Below are positions 1 to 6,661 of a DNA stretch of 35,050 bases, one piece after another (the first letter of the stretch is position 1; each line of letters starts with the position of its first letter). This DNA comes from a virus, in IMG/VR virus record IMGVR_UViG_3300033992_000089, positions 1-35,050 of that record, one strand, 5' to 3'. Position numbers and translations under genes: made by a program. The notes under the pieces are model-generated. The model was not told the DNA's origin. It was given only the letters and a program-made list of their open reading frames with translations, and searched no databases.

Positions 1-85
1 TGTCTACTATTAAGATAGACTTGATTTTTAATATAGTAATCTTGTCTATTAGTTCACCTATTGAGATTGGAGCATGTATAATCAT
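1..85 (-). CDS. DUF6165-like protein, N-terminal fragment (cut by window edge)
   Basis: Only the first 28 codons are present. The minus strand is open from an ATG at 83-85 to the window edge, and the translation begins MIIHAPISIGELIDKITILK. The pattern 'PISxGELIDKITIL-IK' is the usual start of DUF6165 proteins, small proteins of unknown function found in bacteria and in several marine phages; the match is from memory of the family, not a search. The gene lies just downstream of a terminator (117-141), so it needs its own promoter; a TATAAT box sits only three bases before the ATG and no Shine-Dalgarno sequence is visible. The identity is moderately likely; the rest of the gene is outside the window. 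Confidence 0.55.
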   Translation of the reverse strand, partial: MIIHAPISIGELIDKITILKIKSILIVD

Positions 86-94
86 ATGATTATA
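77..94. repeat. 18-bp perfect palindrome over a start codon
   Basis: TATAATCAT followed directly by its reverse complement ATGATTATA. It contains a TATAAT box on each strand and the ATG of the minus-strand DUF6165-like gene. It could be an operator, or a chance product of A+T-rich sequence around a promoter. Confidence 0.5.
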
Positions 95-116
95 TAGTCT
101 ACAAAACTATAGCCAA
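89..116 (-). promoter_or_regulatory. Possible sigma70-type promoter for the DUF6165-like gene
   Basis: On the minus strand TTGGCT (111-116) and a perfect TATAAT (89-94) are 16 bases apart. The box lies between a terminator and the first codon, where a promoter is needed. Transcription would begin at or next to the ATG, implying a leaderless or nearly leaderless mRNA. The -35 match is only 4 of 6. Confidence 0.3.
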
Positions 117-141
117 CAAAAAAGCACTCCTAAGAGTGCTT
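117..141 (-). terminator. Rho-independent terminator after the 147-residue gene
   Basis: Eight-base-pair stem AAGCACTC/GAGTGCTT with a four-base loop. Read on the minus strand it is followed by a run of T (complement of 118-123). It lies 25 bases past the stop codon at 166. Confidence 0.85.
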
Positions 142-165
142 GATTGTAACTTCCCATCCCGAGGG

Positions 166-609
166 TTATTTTTTAATTAAAGGTACTATGTTTGTAGTTA
201 CCCAATTTTTAATTCTTTCTATATCAATAGAAACAATAGATGCAAGTTTTGATGGATTTTTTAAAAGAGTTTCTGCTTGATCATACCTTGAAATTTGACC
301 TATAAAAGTTGATTTAAGCATTATTACTGCATCTACCATAAGAGATTTTACTTTGTCTATAGGTACACCATTTGCCAATAATACATCTTGTATTTGATTT
401 GCAATTGTTATCGCATTAAATAAATCCCTTATTACAATAATCAACTGTTTTTCAGGTGATACCCGTGTTCTGGGAAAATTGAATGGACTTTTTTGTTTAA
501 TTAATATTGATACTTGTAATATACCTATATTTTTAGTTAAACTAGTTAACGCTCTATTAAAACTTGCGACCCACTGTGCGATAGTAGGTATCTTTTTAGC
601 AGTAGCCAT
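166..609 (-). CDS. Unknown 147-residue protein, downstream of the capsid gene
   Basis: The chosen start (607-609) gives MATAKKIPTIAQW. It is preceded by AAAGGA and by a late-promoter motif at 627-633. The open frame extends further upstream, but that part would cross the capsid terminator at 642-669 and is very unlikely to be translated. The protein is mostly alpha-helical by composition, slightly basic, with aliphatic stretches (around residues 30-40 and 70-85), no signal peptide and no obvious membrane helix. I do not recognise the family. Having its own late promoter and terminator just after the major capsid gene suggests a late, perhaps virion-associated or head-related product, but the sequence does not prove this. 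Confidence 0.75.
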   Translation of the reverse strand: MATAKKIPTIAQWVASFNRALTSLTKNIGILQVSILIKQKSPFNFPRTRVSPEKQLIIVIRDLFNAITIANQIQDVLLANGVPIDKVKSLMVDAVIMLKSTFIGQISRYDQAETLLKNPSKLASIVSIDIERIKNWVTTNIVPLIKK

Positions 610-626
610 GTTATATTCCTTTAATA

Positions 627-633
627 TATTTAG
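627..633 (-). promoter_or_regulatory. Late promoter motif (CTAAATA)
   Basis: CTAAATA on the minus strand, 17 bases before the ATG of the 147-residue gene and just after the capsid gene's terminator. The same core precedes other structural genes in the window and resembles the T4 late promoter TATAAATA. Confidence 0.55.
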
Positions 634-641
634 TCTATCCA

Positions 642-669
642 ACAAAAAAGGCTCCGAAGAGCCTTTTTT
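642..669 (-). terminator. Rho-independent terminator after the major capsid gene
   Basis: Stem GGCTC/GAGCC with a CGAA tetraloop, flanked by A and T runs that extend the pairing to eleven base pairs and make it usable on both strands. It lies 25 bases beyond the gp23 stop codon and insulates the gene below. Confidence 0.9.
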
Positions 670-694
670 AGATTTCCAAATCTCAAAGATTTGA

Positions 695-1891
695 TTATTG
701 GAATGTAAGATTTTGAACTGCGATTTCACCAACGTAATCAGCCGCATTACCGAAAGATGATGCAGTGTTAGTTAATTCGATGTAACCATAACGTGTCATA
801 AATGATACGACTGGTTCGAATGTTGATGGATCCAATACAACTCCACTGCTCATCAATGGAATATATGGGCAATAGAATGCGGCTGCATCTGTCTCTGATG
901 AACCTTTATAACCAACCAATACTGGTTGTGTATCAGGAGCATAGCTGTTAACGAATACACGCATAGCACCGTTCAATGTACCAACGAACTTAGTGTTAGT
1001 TGGAGCTTCGAAAGTACCTTCTGTTGTACGAGCAAAAGCTGAAGTAGTTGCAGATTGCAATACTGTCAAACTTGCTGGAGAAACAACAGCCCAGTTACCT
1101 GCGCCACGACGTGTACGTTGGGCGATCAAGTTAGCAACACGGTTGATAAGAACAGCTAAGGCAGCGTGTTCGTCACCAACGTAAGTAGCTGTACCAGATA
1201 CAGTAGCTTGGTTGAATGTATATTCAGTAGATGCCAATGTCGCTAAAGACAATAGAATCTCTTGGTCAATCTCAGCAGTAATCTCTTGTGCAAGAGCTGC
1301 CATGATTTCTGCTTCAACGTCAATACCATGTTGAGACTGAGCATCTTGTGCTGCCTCAAATGTCCAACGTGCTTGCAATTTACGTGACTTAGCTTCAACA
1401 GCTTGACGCAAGATTTGAACGCTGATCTGACGACCGCCGTTACCTTCAAGAGCCGCAGTGTTGTTACCTGTGTAACCTGTTGCAGTTGCATCGTTAGATG
1501 GCTGACGTGAATATGCTTGAGCAATAGTGAATGGGCTCAACGCTTCTTGACCAGCAGTAACGCTAGTTTGAGCGGCAGAGTTGTCCACTAAGTTTTGTGC
1601 ATAACGTACACGTAGTGTATGAATCTGACCCACTGGGCCAGTCATTGGCTGAACGCCAACCAATTCGTTAGCGATAACGGTTGGCATAACACGACGGATA
1701 ACTGGAAGAATCACACGGTTTAATGTAGCGATGTTACCAGCTGTAGTTGTACCTACTGAAGATTCAGCAAGTAGTTGTTTCTTAGTATTTTCTAAGATAA
1801 CACCCATAGTTGAGCGGCGAGTGCCCTTTAAGCCTTCTAACAGAGCTTCCTTGGTCTCGTCCCAACGGCTTTCTAATAGAACTTTTGACAT
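695..1891 (-). CDS. 23: Major capsid protein gp23
   Basis: Forms the hexameric shell of the T4-type head (HK97 fold). The 398-residue product has the features of the distant gp23 group: a helical N-terminal propeptide, then the conserved stretch around residues 65-95 (LPVIRRVMP, GVQPMTGP, IHTLRVRY) and a C-terminal part ending in IAVQNLTFQ. It is shorter than T4 gp23 (521 residues), as usual for marine relatives that lack T4's insertion. The gp21 protease probably cuts after Glu43 in QLLAE/SSVG, matching the T4 rule (L/I)-x-E. AGGAGA lies just before the ATG. It follows gp22 and gp21 and is closed by a strong terminator. Its codon choice looks more G+C-rich than its neighbours, as expected for a highly expressed gene. 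Confidence 0.95.
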   Translation of the reverse strand: MSKVLLESRWDETKEALLEGLKGTRRSTMGVILENTKKQLLAESSVGTTTAGNIATLNRVILPVIRRVMPTVIANELVGVQPMTGPVGQIHTLRVRYAQNLVDNSAAQTSVTAGQEALSPFTIAQAYSRQPSNDATATGYTGNNTAALEGNGGRQISVQILRQAVEAKSRKLQARWTFEAAQDAQSQHGIDVEAEIMAALAQEITAEIDQEILLSLATLASTEYTFNQATVSGTATYVGDEHAALAVLINRVANLIAQRTRRGAGNWAVVSPASLTVLQSATTSAFARTTEGTFEAPTNTKFVGTLNGAMRVFVNSYAPDTQPVLVGYKGSSETDAAAFYCPYIPLMSSGVVLDPSTFEPVVSFMTRYGYIELTNTASSFGNAADYVGEIAVQNLTFQ

Positions 1892-1921
1892 TTATATTTC
1901 TCCTAATCTATGTCTTTTTAA

Positions 1922-3025
1922 TTAAAGCCCTGCCAGACGTTTGATATCTATAACGTTGTCACGTTGTTCCATATCAACTTCTTGTTTGGCAGCTTTATCC
2001 CCGGTAACTTCACTAATCATCTTTGACTCTGCCAAGTTAGTCTTTACAGACTTCTTAGCGGTGCCAGTGTTTAGTACAGCTGGTAGATACTTATCGAAAG
2101 TAGCTTGCAGTTTACCTGTTTGCACACTCTCTAGTAAGTTCTGCATTACTGTTGCTTTTTCCTCATTAAGAGTAGAAAGTAACTCAGTCATGGTCTTCTC
2201 ACGAATATTTGACTCTTTAATAATACGAACTTCACGTTCTTTTGATTCAACTAACTTTTTAGTGTTGTTGATTTGTGTAATGGATTCAGCTAATTGACGA
2301 TCTTTTTCGTCTAACTTTTGCATTAGTTTTCTTGTCTCAGCTTTATCATTTAAATGAGTAACTGAGAATTCACCTGCAAAGCTTTCGAAAATACGACGAC
2401 CAAAATTGTTTTCTTTTGCAACTTTGATATCTTCTTTCAATTGGCCTATTTCACCCTTTAACTGTCCTGCTACAGCAGTTGCCAACTTTCTAGCACTTTC
2501 AGCAACGAAACGTGCTTTAAGTTTTTCTAATTGTTGACGACCTTCTGCAACTAACTTGACCTTAGCTTCAACTACAGCCTGCTTATCTTGAGCGAACTCT
2601 TTGATTTCACGGGCAAGAGCATGAACAATAAATTGCTCTAGCTTTTGTTGACTTTCTTTCTGAATCATACGATCTGAACGTAGTTCTTTGATTTCTTCAG
2701 CTAGTTTAGTAACCATAAAGTCATTGAATTTTGTTGCTGATTCACGTAGTTTCATTTGTGCTTTCACACGGTCTTCGTTCATTGCTTGCTTCTCAGAGTG
2801 AAATTCTTCAATTTCTTCTGATAGGCTTTCTGTAACCATCTTGTCAAGGGCTTCTACCATCACGCTTCTGTCATGTTCATAACGTTGTGCGAATTCTTCG
2901 TGTAATTCTGCACGGACTTGCTGGCGAGCCTCATTCAATTTAGATTCCCAGGCTTCATTTAACTGAGCCCCTACATCTTCATTGATAAGTCCACTGTCAA
3001 GTAATGGCTTGATAGCATCAAACAT
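1922..3025 (-). CDS. 22: Prohead core scaffold protein gp22
   Basis: Main internal scaffold of the prohead, around which gp23 assembles and which gp21 later degrades. The 367-residue protein is almost entirely charged helix (Lys, Glu, Gln, Ala) predicted to form long coiled coils, with repeated 'REIKEF/EEIKEL' blocks between residues 70 and 150. T4 gp22 is shorter (269 residues) but has the same composition and position. Several (L/V)AE sites are candidate cuts by gp21: Glu161, Glu176 and Glu333. The gene starts two bases after the gp21 stop and ends 30 bases before gp23, in the standard 21-22-23 order. Identification rests on order and composition more than on motifs. Confidence 0.88.
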   Translation of the reverse strand: MFDAIKPLLDSGLINEDVGAQLNEAWESKLNEARQQVRAELHEEFAQRYEHDRSVMVEALDKMVTESLSEEIEEFHSEKQAMNEDRVKAQMKLRESATKFNDFMVTKLAEEIKELRSDRMIQKESQQKLEQFIVHALAREIKEFAQDKQAVVEAKVKLVAEGRQQLEKLKARFVAESARKLATAVAGQLKGEIGQLKEDIKVAKENNFGRRIFESFAGEFSVTHLNDKAETRKLMQKLDEKDRQLAESITQINNTKKLVESKEREVRIIKESNIREKTMTELLSTLNEEKATVMQNLLESVQTGKLQATFDKYLPAVLNTGTAKKSVKTNLAESKMISEVTGDKAAKQEVDMEQRDNVIDIKRLAGL

Positions 3026-3027
3026 GC

Positions 3028-3672
3028 TTATTCCCCTTTGTTAATTTTGAGATCCTTGATGAGGCGCATTACTTCCTCTTTCAAGTACTTCTCTACTTTC
3101 TTGTCGCCTCTTGCGTCCTTTGCAATATCCAACAACTTATGACCATGCTTCATATTCATCATGCCTTCATAGATTGCTTTAGGATAAGCATTTGGTGCGC
3201 TAGGTTGTGCAACAATATCCACAGTGACTATTTCAAAGTCACTAACTTTGCCGTTCATGTCGTCAACGTTTCCGCTGCCACGACTTGAAACGCCGAGTTT
3301 CACACCACTCTCCAACATAGTTTTAACTAATTCACCCATTGGAGTTGGTAAAATCTTTAACTTGCCGAATCCGTTAGCTCCGTCCATCCACATGCTTGTA
3401 ATCATATGTGATACACGGTCTAAGTTAATCTTTAAGTCATCTGGGTGATCTACTTCACCTAATACTGAGTAACCTTCTGTGATTTGCTCATTCAGAGTTT
3501 GTACAGCGACTTCAATCTCAGCAACGGGATAAACACGCTCATTAGCGTTCTTTACCCCACCCTGAATGAAGATGCCCTTCATATAAAGGTTCTTCTTGTC
3601 GCCTTCACTGACAGATTCCACAACCATTCCGGCGCGGTCAAATGTCAAGTGCTCTTTGAGATACAAAGCCAT
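3028..3672 (-). CDS. 21: Prohead core protease gp21
   Basis: Serine protease that sits in the prohead core and processes capsid and scaffold proteins before DNA packaging. The 214-residue product shows the herpesvirus-protease-like fold signature of the gp21 family: GEVDHPDD with His76 as the probable catalytic histidine and LGVSSRGSG with Ser129 or Ser130 as nucleophile, followed by FEIVTVDIVAQPSAPNA, strongly conserved in the family. Length matches T4 gp21 (212 residues). The basic C-terminal tail (residues 175-214) is probably removed by self-cleavage, as in T4; this is inferred. It sits between the gp67-like gene and gp22. Confidence 0.95.
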   Translation of the reverse strand: MALYLKEHLTFDRAGMVVESVSEGDKKNLYMKGIFIQGGVKNANERVYPVAEIEVAVQTLNEQITEGYSVLGEVDHPDDLKINLDRVSHMITSMWMDGANGFGKLKILPTPMGELVKTMLESGVKLGVSSRGSGNVDDMNGKVSDFEIVTVDIVAQPSAPNAYPKAIYEGMMNMKHGHKLLDIAKDARGDKKVEKYLKEEVMRLIKDLKINKGE

Positions 3673-3687
3673 TCTCTCAGATTCCTA

Positions 3688-4497
3688 TTAAACTCTACGC
3701 TTAGTAGAGTTACGTGATTCTGCTACTGGACTTCTAGAATTTACACCATTGTCACCCTTTGACGGGGCCGGTGCTTTTTCTAAGTCTGCATTGTTTTGTG
3801 CTGGGCTATTTTTAAATGATCCTGCACCTTTAACACTTGCTTCACCTTTAGTATATGCATTACTTGGTCCTTTTGGACTTGTTGGAACTGTTTCACTAGC
3901 ACCAGAGAATTTAACTGGTCTACTGTCCATACCAGCTTGACCGCTATTAGCGTCTACTGTACTTTTGTTTTGAACACCATTGTCACCGTGAGTTACAGAA
4001 ACTTTCTTTAGTGTGATAGCTTCCATCATAGGATCTTCATCATTACCATCTTCTAAATCTTTTGTAAAGTCATCACCAGCTTCTTCTGCTTCGTCATCAA
4101 ACTCAGCATCAGTTTCATCATCATCACCGGCCATGATTTCTTCAAACTCAGCCATTAACTGGTCTAGTTTATCTTCTAGGTCAACAACACGGTCTTCTAA
4201 ATCTTCTTCTCCGCCCATGTCATCTTCGCCGGCTTCAATGTCGATTACTTCATCTTCATCAGAATCAAACTCTAGGTCATCATCTTCAGCTTCAGCCATA
4301 CCTTCTTCTTCAACTGAAATCTCGTCTATCATTTCACCGACTTGACCGCCCATGCCTTCACCCATTTCGTCATCCATCATTCCCTCATAGATTTCGCGGC
4401 TTTTCTCAACTACGATATCGTGAAATAATGCACGTGCTTGTTCTTCGTTCTCATTGATAATCAAATCAATAAGTTGTTCAAATTTTTTGTTATCCAT
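3688..4497 (-). CDS. Acidic prohead core protein, gp67-like
   Basis: The N-terminus (FEQLIDLIINENEEQARALF) resembles the start of T4 gp67 (PIP), a small acidic core protein. Residues 40-155 are extremely acidic, with long runs of Asp and Glu and almost no bulky residues apart from a short helix (VVDLEDKLDQLMAEF). The C-terminal 110 residues are polar, rich in Ser, Asn, Gly and Lys, and end in a basic SRNSTKRRV. T4 gp67 has 80 residues; this one has 269, as if the acidic tract were expanded and a disordered tail added. PVAE/SRN near the end (Glu260) looks like a gp21 cleavage site. A good ribosome site (AGGAGA) precedes the ATG, and a late-promoter motif lies at 4531-4539. The gp67 link is by position and N-terminal similarity. 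Confidence 0.75.
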   Translation of the reverse strand: MDNKKFEQLIDLIINENEEQARALFHDIVVEKSREIYEGMMDDEMGEGMGGQVGEMIDEISVEEEGMAEAEDDDLEFDSDEDEVIDIEAGEDDMGGEEDLEDRVVDLEDKLDQLMAEFEEIMAGDDDETDAEFDDEAEEAGDDFTKDLEDGNDEDPMMEAITLKKVSVTHGDNGVQNKSTVDANSGQAGMDSRPVKFSGASETVPTSPKGPSNAYTKGEASVKGAGSFKNSPAQNNADLEKAPAPSKGDNGVNSRSPVAESRNSTKRRV

Positions 4498-4530
4498 TGT
4501 TTGTCTCCTGAATGTAAATGGCTTTGTAGA

Positions 4531-4539
4531 GTTATTTAG
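4531..4539 (-). promoter_or_regulatory. Late promoter motif for the 67-21-22-23 unit
   Basis: ACTAAATAA on the minus strand, between a terminator (4547-4578) and the gp67-like ATG at 4497. The expected start of transcription would leave a leader of about 25-30 bases containing AGGAGA. Confidence 0.65.
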
Positions 4540-4546
4540 TGGGTAT

Positions 4547-4578
4547 CAAAAAAAACAGCACAATAAGTGCTGTTTTTT
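4547..4578 (-). terminator. Rho-independent terminator upstream of the capsid block
   Basis: Stem AACAGCAC/GTGCTGTT with a five-base AATAA loop, flanked by A and T runs so that it works in either direction. It ends the gp20/74-residue unit, and a late-promoter motif follows at once on the minus strand. Confidence 0.9.
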
Positions 4579-4601
4579 TACGTTTTTGTTTAAACTACTC
4601 A

Positions 4602-4826
4602 TTAAACTGTCGGTGCACCTTCTGCTTTAGGTGCATATTGTTGATGTATCTTTTTTAAATAACTAACTTTTTCATAGTTACGTACATCATTCATCTTACG
4701 CAACTTACGTATTTGTTTTAATGTTAACTTTGTTTTGCGGCTTTCTTTCCATTTAGGCTGACTGTTATCAGCACTAACGTCTTGATAACCTGCTGTAGCT
4801 GGATCGAACATTTCAAATAGTTTCAT
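4602..4826 (-). CDS. Small basic protein between portal and core genes
   Basis: A 74-residue protein starting MKLFEMFDPATAGYQDVS and continuing through a highly basic helical part (WKESRKTKLTLKQIRKLRK) to a short Pro/Ala tail. Proteins with the same opening and the 'SRKTxLTLxxIxKLRKMNDVR' core occur next to gp20 in other distant T4-like phages, to my recollection, and are annotated as hypothetical. The basic charge beside strongly acidic core proteins suggests a head-assembly role, but this is only inference. No Shine-Dalgarno sequence is visible; a GATAAATAA motif lies five bases before the ATG. The gene starts 16 bases after the gp20 stop and is followed by a terminator. Confidence 0.75.
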   Translation of the reverse strand: MKLFEMFDPATAGYQDVSADNSQPKWKESRKTKLTLKQIRKLRKMNDVRNYEKVSYLKKIHQQYAPKAEGAPTV

Positions 4827-4830
4827 ATAG

Positions 4831-4839
4831 TTATTTATC
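4831..4839 (-). promoter_or_regulatory. GATAAATAA, late-promoter-like motif
   Basis: The motif fits the window's late consensus but lies only five bases before the ATG of the 74-residue gene, closer than a normal -10 element. It may be a promoter giving a leaderless message, or a chance match. Confidence 0.3.
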
Positions 4840-4842
4840 TTA

Positions 4843-6636
4843 TTACATTCCCGTACCGCCGGGTGCTGGCATATTCTGTCCCGGTGCCGCTTGACCTGGT
4901 TGCGGTACTTGACCGGCAGCCGCTAATGATGGATCCATTGGCATTTCTTCTGCGGCTGTAGCTTCCTCACCTGTTTGAATATCAGTCTCAATGTCACCCA
5001 CTGATACACCAATACTACGTAAATCATTACCTTGTGGCTCAACTTCAATCTCCTTATCGTTTTCTTCACGCCACATTTTCTCGTTTTTATCAATTTCTTC
5101 TTCTGTTAATCCTAAGAAACGTTCCATAGCAAAACGCTTACTCATATATGGGTAAGCTTCAATTGCTGTAAATGAACTCATACGTGCTGTATCCAATTCG
5201 CTTTGACGATAGGCTGCAAAGTTTTGTGGTGGATTAAACGTTAAGTTAAACAATCCACTGTCAATGTTCAGTCCTCTCCAACGTAAGAATAACTTGAATT
5301 CTTCGTCAAGTTTTCTAACCATATAGTTCTGTAGTCGTTCGCAATATTGATTGAAACGAAACTCTTGAATCATAGCTGTACCAACACGACCATCACTCAT
5401 AGGAGTAACATTATCATCCGGGCCAGTAGGTAAATAACTACTTGGAACACGTAGTCCACGTGCTAATCTATTATTGAAATAACGCAAGTCATCAATCTCA
5501 CCCAAGTTCTGTCCACCGGGTAGTAAGTCAACTGAAGATCCTCTACCATCAGCAGTTACTGGGAAGAAATAATCTTCGTTCATACTTAATGGGTTATATG
5601 ATGCATCAACCATACTACCACCACCATGTGTGCTTGGAATACGTCTTTGATGAATCTCATTCTTAATACGTTCAACGAATGCCATAGCCATGTGACTTGG
5701 CATGTTACCAACGTCAATCTTAAAAACTCTACGTTCTGGTGCTCGTTGAACACGATAGATTAGAACCGCGTCTTCTAGTAACTCTTTTTGCTTATAAACT
5801 TTAAAGATGTTCTCTAGTATTGACTGACCAAAAGGCCAAAAACGATCTAGACCTTCTGTTAAGCTTAGGTGAACAACGTGTTTAGAATCGATTGCGGCTT
5901 CATTAAAACCTAAACTAAATCGTGATCCAGTTGTGTTGTATGGCATACTTGGAACAGTATATCCGCCTCCTCCACCTGTGCCTCCTCCACCTGTGCCACC
6001 CATACCAGTTGCTGGATTAGCGGCAAAGTCTGTGTTTGTTTTCTGTGCTACAACTAAGTTTTCTAAGTTAATGTTCAAGTCTTTAATGACATACTGTTCA
6101 GGCTTTTTACCTTCACTTTCATTAACAATAACTTTAATAACTTTAGTCATGTCAACCCAATATAACTTAAAGTTTTCCGGGTCACGTACAAAAACTTGAT
6201 CTCCGTACTTAATAGTATTACGGAATATTTTAAAGATACGTGTTTCCATTTCATTCAACTTACACCATTGTTGTAGTTGAGTTTTTAACATATCTACTTC
6301 ATGTGGAGTAGGATCTTCACGCCATTCTAAACTGAAAGGAGTCTTATTGTGTTCATTCTTTTGTGTGCTGAACTCTGAAATAATATCTAAACAAGCATTA
6401 ATTTCAGCATCAACATCCATCATTTCGTATTGATTATATCGTTCAATACGATTTGGATGACCTGTATAGACTTCTGGTAAACGACTTCCATAGTTTTTGT
6501 AGCCAAAATCTTGATTACTGTAGTTGCTGGTTGTTGAGCTACCGGGGCCATTCCAAGCACCAGTGACACTACCGCCACCTAATGGGCTCATCTGTCCGGA
6601 TTGATTAACTCTAGTAAAGTGTTTTTTGTATGTCAT
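4843..6636 (-). CDS. 20: Portal vertex protein gp20
   Basis: Forms the dodecameric portal through which DNA enters and to which the neck attaches, and it starts prohead assembly. The 597-residue sequence has strong gp20 family signatures: the N-terminal RLPEVYTGHPNRIERYNQYE with MMDVDAEINACLDIISEFST, and further on FWPFGQSILENIFKVYKQKELLEDAVLIYRVQRAPERRVFKIDVGNMP (quoted in part: WPFGQS, LLEDAVLIYR, RAPERRVF) and GRGSSVDLLPGGQNLGEIDD. T4 gp20 has 524 residues; the excess is a Gly-rich insertion (about residues 210-235) and a Pro/Gly/Ala-rich C-terminal tail. A late-promoter motif at 6653-6661 precedes it. Confidence 0.95.
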   Translation of the reverse strand: MTYKKHFTRVNQSGQMSPLGGGSVTGAWNGPGSSTTSNYSNQDFGYKNYGSRLPEVYTGHPNRIERYNQYEMMDVDAEINACLDIISEFSTQKNEHNKTPFSLEWREDPTPHEVDMLKTQLQQWCKLNEMETRIFKIFRNTIKYGDQVFVRDPENFKLYWVDMTKVIKVIVNESEGKKPEQYVIKDLNINLENLVVAQKTNTDFAANPATGMGGTGGGGTGGGGGYTVPSMPYNTTGSRFSLGFNEAAIDSKHVVHLSLTEGLDRFWPFGQSILENIFKVYKQKELLEDAVLIYRVQRAPERRVFKIDVGNMPSHMAMAFVERIKNEIHQRRIPSTHGGGSMVDASYNPLSMNEDYFFPVTADGRGSSVDLLPGGQNLGEIDDLRYFNNRLARGLRVPSSYLPTGPDDNVTPMSDGRVGTAMIQEFRFNQYCERLQNYMVRKLDEEFKLFLRWRGLNIDSGLFNLTFNPPQNFAAYRQSELDTARMSSFTAIEAYPYMSKRFAMERFLGLTEEEIDKNEKMWREENDKEIEVEPQGNDLRSIGVSVGDIETDIQTGEEATAAEEMPMDPSLAAAGQVPQPGQAAPGQNMPAPGGTGM

Positions 6637-6652
6637 AATGAAGGTCTATTCA

Positions 6653-6661
6653 GTATTTAGT
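6653..6661 (-). promoter_or_regulatory. Late promoter motif upstream of gp20
   Basis: ACTAAATAC on the minus strand, 16 bases before the gp20 ATG and overlapping the stop codon of the tape-measure-like gene. Confidence 0.5.

Noticed and set aside
610-747. Upstream extension of the 147-residue gene to an ATG at 747
   Set aside because: It would run back through the gp23 terminator and into the gp23 3' end; the ATG at 609 has AAAGGA and a late-promoter motif.
4013-4345. Serine-rich plus-strand frame
   Set aside because: It is the antisense of the acidic Asp/Glu codons of the gp67-like gene.
5933-6199. Proline-rich plus-strand frame
   Set aside because: Antisense of the glycine codons in gp20.
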